Shown piece by piece: positions 61,635 through 64,000 of a stretch of 64,000 nucleotides of DNA. This DNA is from Pseudophaeobacter arcticus DSM 23566 (GTDB lineage Bacteria; Pseudomonadota; Alphaproteobacteria; Rhodobacterales; Rhodobacteraceae): positions 1,841,945 to 1,905,944 of the forward strand of contig NZ_KI421507.1 in the NCBI RefSeq assembly GCF_000473205.1, in the 5' to 3' direction. Position 1 is the first letter of the stretch; the number at the start of each line of letters is the position of its first letter. Below the pieces are notes generated by a model. That model was not told the origin of the DNA. It worked only from the letters and a program-made list of their open reading frames with translations, and did not search any database. The translations under genes and the position numbers were made by a program.

Positions 61635-63002
61635 ATGGCAACTGAGATTCTGATGCCCGCCCTGTCGCCAACCATGGAGGAAGGCACGCTGGCCAAATGG
61701 CTGGTCAAGGAAGGCGATACCGTGAGTTCCGGCGATATTCTGGCCGAGATCGAAACCGACAAGGCCACCATGGAGTTCGAAGCTGTCGATGAAGGCATCA
61801 TCGGCAAGATCCTGATCTCCGAAGGCTCTGAGGGCGTGAAGGTAAACACGCCGATTGCCGTTCTGGTCGAAGAGGGCGAAAGCCTGGACGCTGCGCCTGC
61901 GGCGGGCAAGGAAGCGCCGGCGGCCGGGGCACCTACGGCGCCCGCAGCCCCCGCCGCTGCTGCCGCGGCCCCTGCCGCACCTGTGGTCGATACCAGCCCG
62001 GACTGGCCCGAAGGCACCGAGGTGGTAAAGACCACGGTCCGCGAAGCCCTGCGCGACGCCATGGCGGAAGAGATGCGCGGCAATGAAAACGTATTCTTGA
62101 TGGGGGAAGAGGTCGCCGAATACCAGGGCGCCTACAAGATCAGCCAAGGCTTGCTGGACGAATTTGGCCCCAAGCGGATCATCGACACGCCGATCACCGA
62201 ACACGGCTTTGCCGGGATCGCCACCGGCGCCGCCTTTGGCGGGCTGAACCCGATTGTCGAGTTCATGACCTTCAACTTCGCCATGCAGGCGATTGACCAA
62301 ATCATCAACTCTGCGGCCAAGACGCTTTATATGTCTGGCGGTCAGATGGGCGCACCTATGGTGTTCCGCGGCCCCAATGGTGCCGCTGCCCGCGTCGGCG
62401 CCCAGCACAGCCAGGACTATGCCGCCTGGTACATGCAGGTGCCTGGCCTCAAGGTTGTCATGCCCTATTCGGCCTCTGATGCCAAAGGTCTGCTGAAATC
62501 CGCGATCCGCGATCCCAACCCGGTGATCTTCCTGGAGAATGAAATTCTCTATGGTCGTTCCTTTGACGTGCCCAAGATGGATGACTTCACCGTTCCCTTT
62601 GGCAAGGCGCGGATCTGGCGCGAAGGCTCTGACGCCACCATCGTTTCCTTTGGCATTGGCATGCAATACGCCCTGGAAGCCGCTGACCAGCTGGCCGCAG
62701 AGGGGATCTCAGCCGAGGTCATCGACCTGCGCACCCTGCGCCCGATGGATCTGCCGACGGTGATCAAATCGGTGATGAAGACCAACCGCCTGGTCACCGT
62801 CGAGGAAGGCTGGCCGCAGGGCTCTGTTGGCAGCTATATCGCCTCGGAAGTGATGCAGCAGGCCTTTGATTACCTGGATGCCCCGGTCATCACCTGCACC
62901 GGCAAGGACGTGCCTATGCCCTATGCCGCCAATCTGGAACGCCACGCCCTGATCACCACCGACGAGGTGGTCGCAGCCGTGAAGCAAGTGACCTATCGGT
63001 GA
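61635..63002 (+). CDS. pdhB: Pyruvate dehydrogenase E1 component, beta subunit with lipoyl domain
   Basis: A 455-residue E1-beta. Unusually for bacteria in general but typical for alphaproteobacteria, it has an N-terminal lipoyl domain (residues 1-78, lipoyl Lys in [15 protein letters not shown]). An Ala/Pro-rich linker follows to about 120. The transketolase-like domain contains [20 protein letters not shown] and the C-terminal domain ends near residue 455. ATG 61635 has GGAAGAG upstream. The lipoyl domain is nearly identical to that of PdhC. Confidence 0.96.
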   Translation: MATEILMPALSPTMEEGTLAKWLVKEGDTVSSGDILAEIETDKATMEFEAVDEGIIGKILISEGSEGVKVNTPIAVLVEEGESLDAAPAAGKEAPAAGAPTAPAAPAAAAAAPAAPVVDTSPDWPEGTEVVKTTVREALRDAMAEEMRGNENVFLMGEEVAEYQGAYKISQGLLDEFGPKRIIDTPITEHGFAGIATGAAFGGLNPIVEFMTFNFAMQAIDQIINSAAKTLYMSGGQMGAPMVFRGPNGAAARVGAQHSQDYAAWYMQVPGLKVVMPYSASDAKGLLKSAIRDPNPVIFLENEILYGRSFDVPKMDDFTVPFGKARIWREGSDATIVSFGIGMQYALEAADQLAAEGISAEVIDLRTLRPMDLPTVIKSVMKTNRLVTVEEGWPQGSVGSYIASEVMQQAFDYLDAPVITCTGKDVPMPYAANLERHALITTDEVVAAVKQVTYR

Positions 63003-63012
63003 GGCAGGCGTA

Positions 63013-63270
63013 ATGGCAATTTTTGATCCAATTCCTCACGATGGAGGCTATCGCTATAGCATTCGTGATGAAGCTTCTAATAAGATCTATGTCGTTTTTG
63101 TAACACGCGAAATGCTAGATGATGCCGTCGGCGACAATCGCACTGATGAACAGTCAATAAGCTGGATGCGTGAAAATGAGGCGGAGCTCCATAAAGCATG
63201 GAGCGCAAGGGTCTTTGGAGGCCCTAGCATAGCTCCGTTCAATCGCATCTTCGTCCGGGAGGAAAGCTAA
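63013..63270 (+). CDS. Unknown 85-residue protein between pdhB and pdhC
   Basis: A small protein ([20 protein letters not shown]..., [15 protein letters not shown]..., ...NRIFVREES) with no membrane segment. It starts 10 bases after pdhB, and its TAA overlaps the pdhC ATG by one base, so pdhC translation is coupled to it. It is clearly AT-richer than both neighbours, and codon use differs. A weak likeness to small DUF1488-type proteins is possible but not trusted. Either a late insertion or a conserved regulator of the complex. Confidence 0.65.
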   Translation: MAIFDPIPHDGGYRYSIRDEASNKIYVVFVTREMLDDAVGDNRTDEQSISWMRENEAELHKAWSARVFGGPSIAPFNRIFVREES

Positions 63271-64000
63271 TGCCCACTGAAATTCTCATGCCCGCCCTCT
63301 CTCCCACCATGGAGGAAGGCACGCTGGCAAAATGGCTGGTCAAGGAGGGCGACACCGTCTCCTCCGGCGACCTGATTGCCGAAATCGAGACCGACAAGGC
63401 CACGATGGAATTCGAGGCCGTGGACGAAGGCACCGTCGGCAAGATCCTGATCGCTGAAGGCTCCGAGGGGGTCAAGGTCAATACCCCCATCGCGATCCTC
63501 CTGGAGGAGGGCGAAAGCGCCGATGATATCACAACAGCTGCGGCGCAACCGGAAGCGGCCGCCGCCGCTGACGCGGGCGCGGCGGCGGCCTCCGGCGGAG
63601 GCTCCGACGCGCCCGCTGCCCCCGCGACGCCGGCTCCTGCAGCCGCCGCCGCCGCAGATGGGTCGCGCATCTTTGCCTCGCCCCTGGCCCGTCGCATCGC
63701 CGCCGACAAGGGGCTCGACCTCAGCGCGCTCAGCGGCTCCGGCCCACGTGGCCGCATCGTTAAGGCTGACGTCGAAAACGCCAGTGCCGCCGCGCCGCAA
63801 GCCGCGGCCAAACCAGTAGCAGCGGCCCCTGCCCCGGCAGCCGCCGCGCCCGCTGGGCCTTCGGCGGATATGGTCGCCAAGATGTATGAAACCCGCAGCT
63901 TCGAGGAGGTCAAACTCGACGGCATGCGCAAAACCATCGCTGCCCGTCTCACCGAAGCCAAGCAGACCGTGCCGCATTTTTATCTGCGCCGCGACATCCA
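63270..64000 (+). CDS. pdhC: Pyruvate dehydrogenase E2 (dihydrolipoyl acetyltransferase), 5' part
   Basis: Runs off the window after about 243 codons. The N-terminal lipoyl domain (residues 1-78, Lys in [15 protein letters not shown]) is followed by a long Ala/Pro linker. The peripheral subunit-binding domain comes next ([32 protein letters not shown]). A second linker and the start of the acetyltransferase domain ([20 protein letters not shown]) are visible. The catalytic His is beyond the end. It forms the complex core that moves acetyl from E1 to CoA. Confidence 0.95.
   Translation, partial: MPTEILMPALSPTMEEGTLAKWLVKEGDTVSSGDLIAEIETDKATMEFEAVDEGTVGKILIAEGSEGVKVNTPIAILLEEGESADDITTAAAQPEAAAAADAGAAAASGGGSDAPAAPATPAPAAAAAADGSRIFASPLARRIAADKGLDLSALSGSGPRGRIVKADVENASAAAPQAAAKPVAAAPAPAAAAPAGPSADMVAKMYETRSFEEVKLDGMRKTIAARLTEAKQTVPHFYLRRDI

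Noticed and set aside
60599..62083. Long open frame (494 codons) on the minus strand opposite pdhA/pdhB
   Set aside because: Lies fully antisense to genes with clear motifs; in high-GC DNA the opposite strand of real genes often lacks stops. No ribosome-binding site or known domain.
1..64000. tRNA or rRNA genes
   Set aside because: No cloverleaf with the T-loop GTTCGAATC-type signature or rRNA core sequence was recognised in the intergenic regions.

Overview
The window looks like chromosomal DNA of an alphaproteobacterium of the family Rhodobacteraceae (Roseobacter group, near Phaeobacter, Ruegeria or Leisingera). This rests on high-GC housekeeping genes, an E1-beta pyruvate dehydrogenase subunit with its own lipoyl domain, a bactofilin/M23 pair, and Rhodobacteraceae-type insertion sequences. 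Species cannot be fixed from the sequence alone. It has two halves: an accessory, mobile-element-rich half (about 1-32.7 kb) and a conserved housekeeping half (about 32.7-64 kb).

Accessory half. A short-chain dehydrogenase (66-833) is followed by IS debris and an AT-richer block of sulfotransferase-type genes (1717-5234). An IS66 element (5508-7950, 8-bp target duplication) sits inside a 5'-truncated IS5-family transposase gene. Next come a luxR-luxI quorum-sensing pair (8424-9712, minus strand) and the complete early region of a Mu-like transposable phage (9834-19567): repressor, early promoter with operators, Ner-like protein, ParB-like protein, MuA, MuB, HU, DUF3164, GemA and two Mor-like activators. 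No lysis, head or tail gene follows. Instead there are a HEPN-domain protein, a HEAT-repeat protein, an intact IS3-family element (21877-23076, 4-bp duplication), a 1126-residue membrane protein of unknown function, and an IS1111-type element (27391-28736) with a candidate bridge RNA. A nitrate-sensor-type chemoreceptor (29387-31570) and non-coding sequence rich in degenerate dispersed repeats close this half.

Housekeeping half. A valine-degradation operon (isobutyryl-CoA dehydrogenase, 3-hydroxyisobutyryl-CoA hydrolase, mmsB; 32750-35908) ends in a 22-bp-stem terminator. Then come a Hint-domain exoprotein, an XRE regulator divergent from a small membrane protein, uvrA, an MFS transporter, lpdA, a PNPOx-like protein, a DUF924 protein, a second MFS transporter, queA, a large AsmA/YhdP-like protein, a Bcp peroxiredoxin, a DUF455 protein, an M23 peptidase plus bactofilin operon, two cyclophilins, pgk, an FtsB/DivIC-like protein and pdhA-pdhB-(85-aa ORF)-pdhC, the last running off the end.

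Links between genes. lpdA (E3) and pdhABC (E1/E2) lie about 15 kb apart, but both carry the same palindrome (TAGTTTA-N4-TAAACTA) about 30 bp upstream of their start codons, which suggests co-regulation of the pyruvate dehydrogenase complex. In the accessory half, a transposition-competent Mu-like early module without virion genes, next to quorum-sensing genes and HEPN/HEAT/membrane-protein genes, is the best candidate for an undescribed element.
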